From CADEGZ01 sp035443705 (lineage in GTDB: Bacteria; Pseudomonadota; Gammaproteobacteria; UBA6186; Azoamicaceae), in contig DAORSV010000043.1 of assembly GCA_035443705.1 (NCBI GenBank), positions 1 to 12,826 of the forward strand: a stretch of 12,826 nt of DNA, in the 5' to 3' direction. Positions 1 to 7,293 of the stretch are shown here, in pieces; position 1 is the first letter of the stretch; every line of letters begins with the position of its first letter. A model generated the notes under the pieces. It was not told where the DNA came from. It was given only the letters and a program-made list of their open reading frames with translations, and did no database searches. The position numbers and the translations under genes are program-made.

Positions 1-63
1 ACACTGTGCAGCTTTTTGTTTAAATCTGTATCCTGCTACTTCAGCTTATATGAGGAATGAAAG

Positions 64-1002
64 ATGCGCCAAAATCGCCCACGCAATCTGTGCAATTTAA
101 TTGTTATCTGCTTATTCTTTTGCATACTCTCCGGCTGTGCATCACAAAATCAATTATCATCAAACAAAGTTAATCAAACAGCTTACGATATCGCTCAACT
201 CAATCATTTTCAAAAACAGCTCATTAAAACCAATCCCTTCATGCTGACCACTTTTCAGAAATTTTCAACATCTCCCTCAACCTCAAACACCAATCACACA
301 ATTAATCAAACACTCACGATCTACATAGAAGGTGATGGTCGAACATGGATTACGCGATCAAAATTGTCCAACAACCCAACGCCCAAAAATCCACTCGCAC
401 TCAAACTCGCGGTATTAGATAACAGCGCCAATGTGGCTTATCTCGCAAGGCCCTGCCAATACACACCTCACTCCCTAGATTCCGCCTGCAATCCGCTTGT
501 CTGGTCTGATCAACGTTTTTCCGAAACCGTTATCCAATCCATGAACGAAGCCGTAGAAAACTTAAAAAAATCAGCAAAAGCCAGGCAAATTCACCTCGTT
601 GGCTTTTCTGGCGGCGGGGCCATTGCAATACTGATTGCTGCGCGTAGGAATGATATTGCCTCATTAAGAACCGTTGCAGGTGATTTAAATCCCACTGCTT
701 TAAGTCAATATCATCAAACGTCGCCCTTAACGAGTTCTTTAGATCCCAACACCCGCACTGTCATACAAAAACTCATTCATCTCCCTCAACAACATTTTTC
801 GGGCGAAAAAGACAAAACTGTACCACCTTTTATTGCTGAAGAGTTCGTTGCCCGATTGCGAAAACTCGGAAGCCCATGCACATCACAAACCACTATTAAA
901 GATGCAACACATCATCAAGGCTGGGAAGCAATTTGGCCAACCCTTTTAGATAAGCCTTTGGGAACCTCGGACGGCTGTCAAAAAAATAATGTTTCTTTTT
1001 GA
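64..1002 (+). CDS. Predicted lipoprotein alpha/beta hydrolase (serine hydrolase fold)
   Basis: The 312-residue product begins with a basic stretch, a hydrophobic segment (about residues 9-22) and a lipobox LSGC with Cys25, so it is probably an exported lipoprotein. The body looks like an alpha/beta hydrolase: an early strand with the motif IYIEGDGRTW (86-95), a nucleophile elbow GFSGGG with Ser182, a candidate acid Asp250 in GEKDKTVPP, and a candidate catalytic His283 or His284 near the C-terminus. Substrate is unknown; esterase, lipase or peptidase activity is possible. The ATG is preceded by GAGGA at 52-56, 7 nt away, which supports this start. The final nine residues and the TGA stop are encoded inside the left arm of an inverted repeat, so the original C-terminus may have been altered by that repeat. 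The fold assignment is fairly secure; the function is not. Confidence 0.8.
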   Translation: MRQNRPRNLCNLIVICLFFCILSGCASQNQLSSNKVNQTAYDIAQLNHFQKQLIKTNPFMLTTFQKFSTSPSTSNTNHTINQTLTIYIEGDGRTWITRSKLSNNPTPKNPLALKLAVLDNSANVAYLARPCQYTPHSLDSACNPLVWSDQRFSETVIQSMNEAVENLKKSAKARQIHLVGFSGGGAIAILIAARRNDIASLRTVAGDLNPTALSQYHQTSPLTSSLDPNTRTVIQKLIHLPQQHFSGEKDKTVPPFIAEEFVARLRKLGSPCTSQTTIKDATHHQGWEAIWPTLLDKPLGTSDGCQKNNVSF

Positions 1003-1068
1003 GCGAGGTTTGTCTGAGCTCAGCGAGTTCAAGCTCGCGAAAAAAAGGAAAATTATTTTTTGACAGCC
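973..1068. repeat. Imperfect inverted repeat, 35-nt arms, overlapping the end of the hydrolase gene
   Basis: The left arm (973-1007) starts GGCTGTC, seven A, TAAT and ends GAGCGAG. The reverse complement of the right arm (1034-1068) starts GGCTGTC, six A, TAAT and ends CGCGAG. The arms are therefore near-identical at both ends with a few mismatches and small shifts in the middle. The 26-nt loop contains the perfect palindrome CTGAGCTCAG (1014-1023). This could be a dispersed palindromic repeat or MITE-like element, a transcription terminator, or both. No transposase and no clear target-site duplication is seen. The structure is directly visible; the role is inference. Confidence 0.75.
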
Positions 1069-1077
1069 CTTATTTTT
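973..1077 (+). terminator. Possible terminator of the hydrolase gene formed by the inverted repeat
   Basis: Transcribed rightward, the 35-nt arms can fold into a long AT-rich hairpin, followed at once by CTTATTTTT (1069-1077). That fits an intrinsic terminator between the hydrolase gene and the separately promoted hem operon. The stem is unusually long and A/T-rich, and the hydrolase stop codon lies inside it, so it is not a typical terminator. Confidence 0.4.
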
Positions 1078-1101
1078 AACTACCATTATTTTTGACAACC
1101 C
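1053..1101 (+). repeat. Three degenerate direct copies of a TTATTTTTGACAnCCC-like unit upstream of hemC
   Basis: Copy 1 (1053-1069) reads TTATTTTTTGACAGCCC and is the outer end of the inverted repeat's right arm. Copy 2 (1070-1084) reads TTATTTTTAACTACC. Copy 3 (1086-1101) reads TTATTTTTGACAACCC. Copies 1 and 3 each contain a perfect TTGACA hexamer, and the one in copy 3 can serve as the hemC -35 box. The cluster may be repeated remnants of a mobile element end or an array of protein-binding sites. Two copies match well and the middle one is weak. Confidence 0.55.
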
Positions 1102-1120
1102 ATAAAAAATAACGTTTAAT
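1092..1120 (+). promoter_or_regulatory. Predicted sigma-70 promoter of the hem operon
   Basis: A perfect -35 TTGACA (1092-1097) is followed by 17 nt and a -10 TTTAAT (1115-1120, one mismatch to TATAAT). The expected transcription start is about 1126-1128, practically on the hemC ATG at 1128, so the mRNA would have little or no leader. The -35 lies in the third copy of the repeat unit. Confidence 0.6.
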
Positions 1121-1127
1121 AGACCCC

Positions 1128-2075
1128 ATGCAACAAACCTTAAGGATCGTTACCCGAAAAAGTGCTTTAGCATTATGGCAAGCCAATTTTGTGAAAGATA
1201 AACTACAAACACTCTATCCCAACCTCGAAATCACGCTGATTGGCATTACAACAGAAGGAGATCAAATTTTAGATATCCCCTTAACCAAAATGGGGGGTAA
1301 AGGCTTGTTTGTAAAAGCGCTTGAAGAACACTTATTAAACCGTACCGCAGATATCGCCGTACATTCGATTAAAGATATGCCTGCTGCATTACCGGATGGT
1401 TTAATGCTAACGGCTATTCTAGAAAGAGAAGATCCCAGCGATGCTTTTATTTCTTTACAATATCCAACCCTTGAAGCACTACCACCACAAGCAACGATTG
1501 GCACTTCGAGTTTAAGGCGACAAACCCAGCTCGTTGCATTGCGACACGATTTAACGATTAAAATGCTGCGTGGCAACATTGATACACGTATTCAAAAACT
1601 GGACAACAACGAATACGATGCGATTATTTTAGCAACCGCCGGTCTTAAAAGGCTCGGACTTGCACACCGAATTACCCAATCTTTTTCGACAACAGATCCA
1701 ACAATAAAGATGCTGCCCGCTGTAGGACAAGGTGCATTAGGTATAGAATGCCGCATCAGTGATAAAAAGATCCAACATTTAATAATGCCCTTACATCACA
1801 CACCAACTGCTCAATGTGTATTAGCAGAACGCCATATGAATGCATTGCTGGGCGGTAACTGCCAATCACCTATCGCAGGACTCGCTATTATTAACGATGA
1901 AGGACTGTTAAAATTAGAAGGCATGGTTGCAACACCCGATAGTCGAACAATCTTAAAAGCACAGGCTATCGGAAATCCAGAAGCCATGTTAATCGTCGGC
2001 AAACAAGTTGCAGAACAATTGTTAGAGCAAGGCGCCCAGGATATTATTACTGCGGCAACCACATGCGCATCTTAG
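1128..2075 (+). CDS. hemC: Hydroxymethylbilane synthase (porphobilinogen deaminase)
   Basis: HemC polymerises four porphobilinogen molecules into hydroxymethylbilane in the cytoplasm, an early common step of tetrapyrrole synthesis. The 315-residue protein is full length for the family. It has the N-terminal LRIVTRKSALALWQ, the active-site motif HSIKDMP with Asp83 (Asp84 of E. coli), the arginine-rich GTSSLRRQ substrate loop, and LLGGNCQSPIAG with Cys245, which carries the dipyrromethane cofactor (Cys242 in E. coli). The ATG sits where the family normally starts, yet no Shine-Dalgarno sequence precedes it (the preceding bases are TTTAATAGACCCC). With the promoter found just upstream, translation may be leaderless. 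The 3' end overlaps hemD by 13 nt, which indicates an operon. Confidence 0.97.
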   Translation: MQQTLRIVTRKSALALWQANFVKDKLQTLYPNLEITLIGITTEGDQILDIPLTKMGGKGLFVKALEEHLLNRTADIAVHSIKDMPAALPDGLMLTAILEREDPSDAFISLQYPTLEALPPQATIGTSSLRRQTQLVALRHDLTIKMLRGNIDTRIQKLDNNEYDAIILATAGLKRLGLAHRITQSFSTTDPTIKMLPAVGQGALGIECRISDKKIQHLIMPLHHTPTAQCVLAERHMNALLGGNCQSPIAGLAIINDEGLLKLEGMVATPDSRTILKAQAIGNPEAMLIVGKQVAEQLLEQGAQDIITAATTCAS

Positions 2076-2830
2076 TTACACGCCCGGCAAACCTGGCCGC
2101 CGGATTATCTGAAAAAATAAACGCTATGGGCGACATCGCAGAACTTTTCCCCGTTATTGAGATTAAAAAAACCCCTCATCAAGCCACGTTACAAGCTGCC
2201 ATTGATACCTTAGATACACAAGATATTGCAATCTTTGTGAGCCAATCTGCAGTGCAATTTGGACTACCTGCCATTCAATCGCGTTGGTCTACACTACCAA
2301 AAATGCTTTGGGTCGCCATAGGATCTGGCACAGCACATGCACTACAGAATTTAGGCATTCATGATGTCCTTTTTCCACCTGCGCCCCCTTACGAATCCGA
2401 ATCTTTAGTTGCCATGCCCACATTTCAAAGCACCCAAATCCACGGAAAAAAAATATCGATCTTTCGAGGCAACGGCGGACGTGAGTTATTAAGCGAAACC
2501 TTAAGATCACGCGGCGCTTTGGTGCAAATAATAGAAGTCTATCAACGTTGTTTGCCAACGCTTGATATCCCGATAGTTGAAAAGATTAAGCATTGGCGCC
2601 ATACTCCCATTCATGTCATCATCGCCACAAGCGCGGATTCGCTTTGTAATCTTGTACAACTCTTGGGAAATGCAATGAATGGATTAACAGAAATCCCCCT
2701 GGTTGTTGTGGGAGCGCGAATGCAAAAATTAGCTAAAGAACTAAATTTTAAAAACCCCATAACAGCGACGAGCGCCGACGATGCGTCTATTATTAATGTA
2801 TTAAAAACGTTTAAGGATACCTGCGTGTGA
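2063..2830 (+). CDS. hemD: Uroporphyrinogen-III synthase
   Basis: HemD closes hydroxymethylbilane into uroporphyrinogen III with inversion of ring D. The 255-residue length is typical. The sequence is divergent, as is usual for this family, but begins with the characteristic MRILVTRP followed by an Ala/Leu-containing helix, has FVSQSAVQF near residue 60 (the FxSxxAV signature), WVAIGSGTAHAL soon after, and a second-domain IATSADSLCNL segment. It overlaps hemC by 13 nt at its start and hemX by 4 nt at its end (GTGA), so it is almost certainly translated from the polycistronic hem message. Its place directly after hemC is the conserved gammaproteobacterial arrangement and backs the call. Confidence 0.93.
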   Translation: MRILVTRPANLAAGLSEKINAMGDIAELFPVIEIKKTPHQATLQAAIDTLDTQDIAIFVSQSAVQFGLPAIQSRWSTLPKMLWVAIGSGTAHALQNLGIHDVLFPPAPPYESESLVAMPTFQSTQIHGKKISIFRGNGGRELLSETLRSRGALVQIIEVYQRCLPTLDIPIVEKIKHWRHTPIHVIIATSADSLCNLVQLLGNAMNGLTEIPLVVVGARMQKLAKELNFKNPITATSADDASIINVLKTFKDTCV

Positions 2831-3741
2831 AAACGGCTATATTCAGTTTAATCATTGCAATCAGTGTCGGGATATTAAGTGCATTCCAATTTGAAAGATA
2901 CCAAACTCTTTCTAGCAGCACTCACGCAAGCCTCGCAGCTTTAGAAAACAAGATGAATCTAAGCTTAGCGAGCCTTAGAGATGAGCTGACAAAGCTCAAA
3001 ACCTCAGAAGAAGCCATTCTAACCCAAGCACAAAACCCCACATTTAAAACAGCAGAATTAGAATATTTAATCCGTTTAGCAAGCGCGCGCCTGCAAACAA
3101 CCCGCGATCTTAAAGCCGCTATTGAGCTACTCACCTTAGCACAAACAAAAATTCAAACCCTAAATGATCTGCACTTATCTCCCCTATCAGAGGCCATTGA
3201 AAAAGATATCCTTACACTACAACAAGCCTCGACGCTTAATGTAGAAGATTTATGGCTAAAGGTCAGCGACATCATCGATCAAACTGCTTCAATCTCCTCT
3301 CAAACCCTGACAGCCAACGCTCAGCAAACAGAAGCAACAGCACAACCGCAACCGCAAGAAAAACAAGAAAACACCTCTCGCCTCAGCATTTTGAAACAAG
3401 GTTTTTTTGAGAGTTTAGAAAGCATTAAAGACTTTATAAAGATTCGACATTCTACACAACGTATAGAACCCTTACTGTCCGAAACACAAAAAAACTTAAT
3501 TCAAGAAAACTTGCGATCGCTATTAGAACAAATACGTTTAGCTATACTCACCACTGAAGATAAAATTTTTCAAAAAGCCTTAAAAGATACCCAACAGTGG
3601 TTATCGCGATATTATGATGAGACAGATCCGGTCGTACAAAAAATGCAAAACACAATCACTGAACTTTTGGCAATTCAATTACGTCCCACATTGCCACTCA
3701 TAACAGCCGTGGAATTTTTTAATACGTTAAATAATAGGTAA
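2827..3741 (+). CDS. hemX: HemX, membrane-anchored coiled-coil protein of the hem operon
   Basis: The 304-residue product has one N-terminal membrane anchor (about residues 4-20), then a predicted coiled coil (about 28-66) and a mostly helical domain carrying the family-like LEYLIRLASARLQTTRDL pattern (78-95). HemX is often labelled uroporphyrin-III C-methyltransferase, but nothing here resembles a SAM-dependent methyltransferase; its molecular role is unsettled. The protein is shorter than E. coli HemX (about 390 residues), mainly because it lacks the cytoplasmic segment before the membrane anchor. A Gln/Ala-rich low-complexity linker lies near residues 165-180. The start is GTG at 2827, overlapping the hemD stop as GTGA, with an AAGGA ribosome-binding site at 2813-2817. 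Confidence 0.87.
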   Translation: MKTAIFSLIIAISVGILSAFQFERYQTLSSSTHASLAALENKMNLSLASLRDELTKLKTSEEAILTQAQNPTFKTAELEYLIRLASARLQTTRDLKAAIELLTLAQTKIQTLNDLHLSPLSEAIEKDILTLQQASTLNVEDLWLKVSDIIDQTASISSQTLTANAQQTEATAQPQPQEKQENTSRLSILKQGFFESLESIKDFIKIRHSTQRIEPLLSETQKNLIQENLRSLLEQIRLAILTTEDKIFQKALKDTQQWLSRYYDETDPVVQKMQNTITELLAIQLRPTLPLITAVEFFNTLNNR

Positions 3742-3749
3742 TTAAAGTT

Positions 3750-4961
3750 ATGCGACTATGGTCGTTTATTATTGTACTGACACTGGCAGCAGGGCTTGGG
3801 GTTATCATTAGCCAAGACCCGGGTTATGCCCTCTTTTCGTATGGACATTGGACAGTCGAAATGCCCCTATGGTTATCGGCTTTTTTGATTATTTTGATAA
3901 TCACAATGGCATTATTCACCATCTGGTTTATCAAAACACTTTTTTCCGGATCTGACAAAATCAAACTGTGGTGGAAAAAACATCGAGAAAATACTGCAAG
4001 ACTGCAAACTTATAAAGGATTTTTGGCATTAGCGGAGGGACGTTGGAAAAATGCAGAGCAATATTTAATACAAAGCGCTTCACATAGCGAGACACCGCTC
4101 ATTAACTACCTTTCCGCAGCGAAAGCTGCAGAAGAAGGCAACTCACCCGAACGCCGCGACCATTATTTACAACTCGCACTGGATGTTGGCGCGGGTTCTG
4201 ATATGGCTATTCGTTTAACACAAGCACAATTACAATTTAAACATGGCGAGCTAGAAGAAAGTGTCCGTAATTTACAACGTTTACATATCAATGCTCCTAA
4301 GCATCCCAAAGTCTTAAGATTATTGTGCACGCTATACGAAGCCATGCTGGATTGGCCCGCATTGTATAGCTTATTGCCCGAATGTCGCAAAACACAAGCA
4401 TTGTCAAAAGAAGCGTTAATAAGGCTAGAAAAAAAGATCTATCCCGCTCTTTTACCGACTTATGCGGATAGGGGACTAAAAGCACTCATGGCATTTTGGC
4501 AACAATCTCCAGGTTACATTCAATCTGATCCCACGATGGTGTGTGATTATGTCAAATTATTGACACAACAATCTGCCAATAACGAAGCCGAAGCCTTGCT
4601 GAGAACAACGCTTAAAAAAACGTATCATCAATCTTTAGTTCATTTATACGGTTTAACCATCGGCACATCGCCCAAAAAACAACTGGCTTTTGCAGAATCT
4701 TTGCTACCAGAACATTTTACAAATCCAATCTTACTGTTAACCTTAGGACGGCTTTGTTTGGCAAACCAATTGTGGGGAAAAGCACGCGATTATCTCGAAA
4801 AAAGCTTAAACTTGATGCCCCTGCCAGAGACCTATGCAGCGCTTGGTTTCTTAATGGAATACCTCGAACTCCGAGAAAAATCCGAGGAATATTACAAAAA
4901 AGGACTTTTACTCGCCACTCAGACCCAGGCTAAGCTCAACCTCCAAATGGATGCGAATTAA
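3750..4961 (+). CDS. hemY: HemY, membrane-bound TPR protein of the hem operon
   Basis: The 403-residue protein has two N-terminal membrane helices (about 4-21 and 39-64) joined by a short loop containing the HemY-like GYALFSYGHWTVEM. A long helical domain with TPR-like repeats follows; FLALAEGRWKNAEQYL near residues 91-106 and the last repeats near 335-395 are the clearest. This is the gammaproteobacterial HemY associated with hemX. It is not the FAD-dependent protoporphyrinogen oxidase, also named HemY, of Firmicutes. Its role in tetrapyrrole metabolism is unproven; scaffolding at the inner membrane is plausible. It starts 8 nt after hemX, with TAGGTAA at 3735-3741 as a weak ribosome-binding site, and is the last hem gene here. 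Confidence 0.93.
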   Translation: MRLWSFIIVLTLAAGLGVIISQDPGYALFSYGHWTVEMPLWLSAFLIILIITMALFTIWFIKTLFSGSDKIKLWWKKHRENTARLQTYKGFLALAEGRWKNAEQYLIQSASHSETPLINYLSAAKAAEEGNSPERRDHYLQLALDVGAGSDMAIRLTQAQLQFKHGELEESVRNLQRLHINAPKHPKVLRLLCTLYEAMLDWPALYSLLPECRKTQALSKEALIRLEKKIYPALLPTYADRGLKALMAFWQQSPGYIQSDPTMVCDYVKLLTQQSANNEAEALLRTTLKKTYHQSLVHLYGLTIGTSPKKQLAFAESLLPEHFTNPILLLTLGRLCLANQLWGKARDYLEKSLNLMPLPETYAALGFLMEYLELREKSEEYYKKGLLLATQTQAKLNLQMDAN

Positions 4962-4963
4962 CT

Positions 4964-4992
4964 TTGTCTTTCTAACAAAACTGTACTATAAA
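4964..4992 (+). promoter_or_regulatory. Predicted sigma-70 promoter for the unknown membrane-protein pair
   Basis: A -35 TTGTCT (4964-4969) lies 17 nt before a -10 TATAAA (4987-4992), directly after the hemY stop. Transcription would begin near 4999. This favours the ATG at 5029 over the in-frame ATG at 4951, which lies upstream of the promoter and inside hemY. Confidence 0.6.
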
Positions 4993-5028
4993 ATAATTCT
5001 AAATACTAAGTTTCTAATTGGCAAAATA

Positions 5029-5607
5029 ATGAAGCGTGTTTTAAAAGAAAACCTTATATTAATCGTCGGTATCGCACTGCCCATTCTTTTGGTTATTGTC
5101 TTCTATCTCGCGGCTGTTTTACCTAAAATTTTGGTAAAATCTCCGAAAATCGATCTTTTATATCTCACCAGCACCTACCCACACGACGGTATCAGCACAG
5201 AAGTTATAGACGGAACCTTAAAAATCTGGATAACCCCAGAAGTCCAAAAAGGCAGTCTACCTATGCCACGATTATTCCGGTTTAGCGCTAAAACACTCAC
5301 TTCGACAGAAATTCCAATCCACTTATCAACTGCTCCCGGAATCATTATTGCGAATAAACAAGAGATGCTCAGCATCCCTGCAATTAAAGATTTAAAGCTC
5401 GATACCCAAGAAATTTCTTCCGATGGCTATAAAGCAGAAATCTCGTCTCCCAATACAGGCAGCGTTGCTAATCTTTTTTTATTGAATACAAAAAGAGCAC
5501 TACTGATATCAAAAAATGGTCATGTTATTAATGTTTCTGATGAAAAAAACAAGAATAGCCATAAATACATTAAATTTCTAGGATGGATACGCACACAATC
5601 ACAATAA
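5029..5607 (+). CDS. Unrecognised single-pass membrane-anchored protein
   Basis: From the ATG at 5029 the product has 192 residues: a basic N-terminus (MKRVLKEN), one long hydrophobic segment (about 8-33), then a mostly beta-rich soluble domain that is probably periplasmic. The domain has no motif that I recognise. The reading frame stays open up to an ATG at 4951, which would add 26 residues and overlap hemY by 11 nt. The later start is preferred because a promoter lies between the two ATGs and the extension is unlike a natural membrane-protein N-terminus. No clear Shine-Dalgarno precedes either ATG. The next gene starts 9 nt downstream and its ribosome-binding site touches this gene's stop, so the two are probably co-translated. 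It may be a partner of that polytopic membrane protein; function unknown. Confidence 0.72.
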   Translation: MKRVLKENLILIVGIALPILLVIVFYLAAVLPKILVKSPKIDLLYLTSTYPHDGISTEVIDGTLKIWITPEVQKGSLPMPRLFRFSAKTLTSTEIPIHLSTAPGIIIANKQEMLSIPAIKDLKLDTQEISSDGYKAEISSPNTGSVANLFLLNTKRALLISKNGHVINVSDEKNKNSHKYIKFLGWIRTQSQ

Positions 5608-5616
5608 GGAATTTTT

Positions 5617-6558
5617 ATGCCTCACTCTAAAGATAAGGCCCTAAAAGAAATTAATCGTCTTGCACGCCAGCACAACTTGACAATCGCAGACATTACAAAA
5701 GTCTTACAGACACAATCTATACAAAGCGCTCGCACAGAAACGTTAATGAAACTTTTCGCTTATCTGGGCGGCATTTTTATTTTTTCTGGCTTAAGTATTT
5801 ACATTGGCACATTTTGGTCGACCATGAATGTTGCGATGAAAATTACCCTTACCTTTGGCACGGGTATTGTACTCTATCTGTTAGCGCTGATTTTACCTGT
5901 GTATCAAAAAAAATACGAAACCATGTTAACGCCCCTTTTTCTAACCGCCACATTATTTCAGACCATTGGTCTTTTCGTTGCCGTTAATGAATTTAGAGAT
6001 GGATTGGATTTTAAAATTTCTTCTGTACTCATTTTTGGCGTTATGCTTATCCAACAACTTGTTACCTTTAAAAAAATTAAACGTGCTTCTTTAATTTTTA
6101 CTGCTCTTTTTTTCTGGTGCGCATTTTTAGCAACCACATTAGATTTAGTACATGCAAGCGACAAACTGATCGGCATCGTTGTCGGGCTATCCGTACTCTT
6201 TATTGCTTACATGTTAGATAAAGCCTTTTACAAAGCCGTCGCCAGCTTTTGGTACTTTGTAGGCTCCATTCTGTTTTTAAATAGTCTGTTTGATACGCTT
6301 CGCAGCACGTATTTTGAAGTAATTTTCTTTGGGATCAGCGGGCTTATGCTTTACCTCAGCACTTTAATACGTAATAGAACACTGCTTTTTGTGAGTACAT
6401 TATCTGCATTAGGATACATTGGCTATTTTACCAGCAAACACTTTATGCATTCGGCCGCTTGGCCTATTCTTTTGGTCATATTAGGATTGGTGTGTTTTGG
6501 CGTAGGCGTTATGGTTTTAAAAATTTGCAAAAAATATATGATTGAACCGATGTCTTAA
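5617..6558 (+). CDS. DUF2157-like polytopic membrane protein
   Basis: The 313-residue protein has a soluble N-terminal helical part (about residues 1-42) followed by roughly ten hydrophobic segments (about 45-66, 73-95, 103-123, 134-150, 156-176, 183-200, 206-224, 233-250, 255-271, 281-303). This layout, a short N-terminal helical domain before many membrane helices, resembles the uncharacterised DUF2157/DUF4401 membrane families. That assignment rests on architecture and general resemblance, not on a diagnostic motif. There is no visible transporter or enzyme signature. AAGGAA at 5606-5611, overlapping the upstream stop, is a good ribosome-binding site 5 nt before the ATG. It forms a two-gene unit with the anchored protein before it and converges on the esterase gene after it. 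Confidence 0.75.
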   Translation: MPHSKDKALKEINRLARQHNLTIADITKVLQTQSIQSARTETLMKLFAYLGGIFIFSGLSIYIGTFWSTMNVAMKITLTFGTGIVLYLLALILPVYQKKYETMLTPLFLTATLFQTIGLFVAVNEFRDGLDFKISSVLIFGVMLIQQLVTFKKIKRASLIFTALFFWCAFLATTLDLVHASDKLIGIVVGLSVLFIAYMLDKAFYKAVASFWYFVGSILFLNSLFDTLRSTYFEVIFFGISGLMLYLSTLIRNRTLLFVSTLSALGYIGYFTSKHFMHSAAWPILLVILGLVCFGVGVMVLKICKKYMIEPMS

Positions 6559-6595
6559 CCCTCACCCGATGCTGCACACCACCTCATTTACCTAC

Positions 6596-7264
6596 CTATT
6601 TTATTATCCGCTCTAAAAAATGATAGATATCATCGATTTCTTCTGGAACCACTGTATGTGCCATTGGGTAGGTAAACCAATCGATCTGATAACCCAAGTC
6701 TTCTAACTGTTCTTTAGACATTTGATCAAGCATGATAGGCACTACAGTATCAAATAAACCGTGCGCCATAAAAATAGGCGTATTTTGATTCGCAAGATCC
6801 CGCTCTTTTACAAATGTATCGGGCAAGGCTAAATAACTGGATAATGCAATGATGCCTGCTAACGGCTCTGGATAACGTAGTCCTGCGTGCAATGCCATCG
6901 CACCCCCTTGCGAAAAGCCGGCTAAAACAATCTGGTTACTCGCAATACCCAATTCTTGCTCACGCTTAATCAGTAATTCAATTAACCGCGCCGAATCTTT
7001 TATACCTTCACTATCTTCTTTGTATGATATATTCAATCCAACAATATCGTACCAAGCACGCATCCGCATCCCGCCATTCACCGTTATAGATCGCACCGGA
7101 GCATGTGGAAATACAAATCGTACTTTGGATTCCAATGATTTAAATCGCTCCACAATGGGCACAAAATCATTACCATCGGCACCCAGCCCATGCATCCAAA
7201 TAACAGAAGCCTCTGGATCTCCACCCGAAGGGTTGAGATCAATGGTTGCAGGAATAGTATTCAA
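6596..7264 (-). CDS. Carboxylesterase / acyl-protein-thioesterase-like hydrolase
   Basis: The 222-residue cytoplasmic alpha/beta hydrolase has the strong family signature of the carboxylesterase/phospholipase group: WMHGLGADGNDFVPIV (23-38, oxyanion region), RAWYDI (69-74), nucleophile elbow GFSQGGA with Ser118, LSSYL (141-145), Asp172 in GLFDTVVP and His203 in MAHTVVP. These form a complete Ser-Asp-His triad. Members hydrolyse small carboxylic esters or acyl thioesters; the natural substrate is not predictable here. The start is TTG at 7262-7264: an in-frame stop lies three codons upstream, and the next in-frame Met is residue 24, already inside the conserved core. Family proteins usually have about 20 residues before HGLGADG, which fits TTG. 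It is the only minus-strand gene in the window. Confidence 0.9.
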   Translation of the reverse strand: MNTIPATIDLNPSGGDPEASVIWMHGLGADGNDFVPIVERFKSLESKVRFVFPHAPVRSITVNGGMRMRAWYDIVGLNISYKEDSEGIKDSARLIELLIKREQELGIASNQIVLAGFSQGGAMALHAGLRYPEPLAGIIALSSYLALPDTFVKERDLANQNTPIFMAHGLFDTVVPIMLDQMSKEQLEDLGYQIDWFTYPMAHTVVPEEIDDIYHFLERIIK

Positions 7265-7293
7265 AGGGCATCACTCACAATAATTTAAGTTCT

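Noticed and set aside
1..63. Promoter for the lipoprotein hydrolase
   Set aside because: A TTATAT at 46-51 could be a -10 box, but no acceptable -35 is found at the right distance and the upstream context is cut off.
973..1101. CRISPR array
   Set aside because: The copies are degenerate, short, too closely spaced and partly inverted; there are no spacers and no cas genes.
1262..1579. Antisense open frame within hemC, and similar minus-strand frames in hemC, hemD, hemX, hemY and the asmA and mutY genes
   Set aside because: They lie opposite well-identified genes, have no recognisable protein features and no ribosome-binding sites; they are shadows of the real coding frames.
6559..6595. Terminator between the converging DUF2157-like and esterase genes
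   Set aside because: The 37-nt gap shows no hairpin with a T-run in either direction.
7020..7283. Plus-strand 87-residue frame opposite the esterase start
   Set aside because: It is antisense to the conserved N-terminal half of the esterase and shows no family motif.
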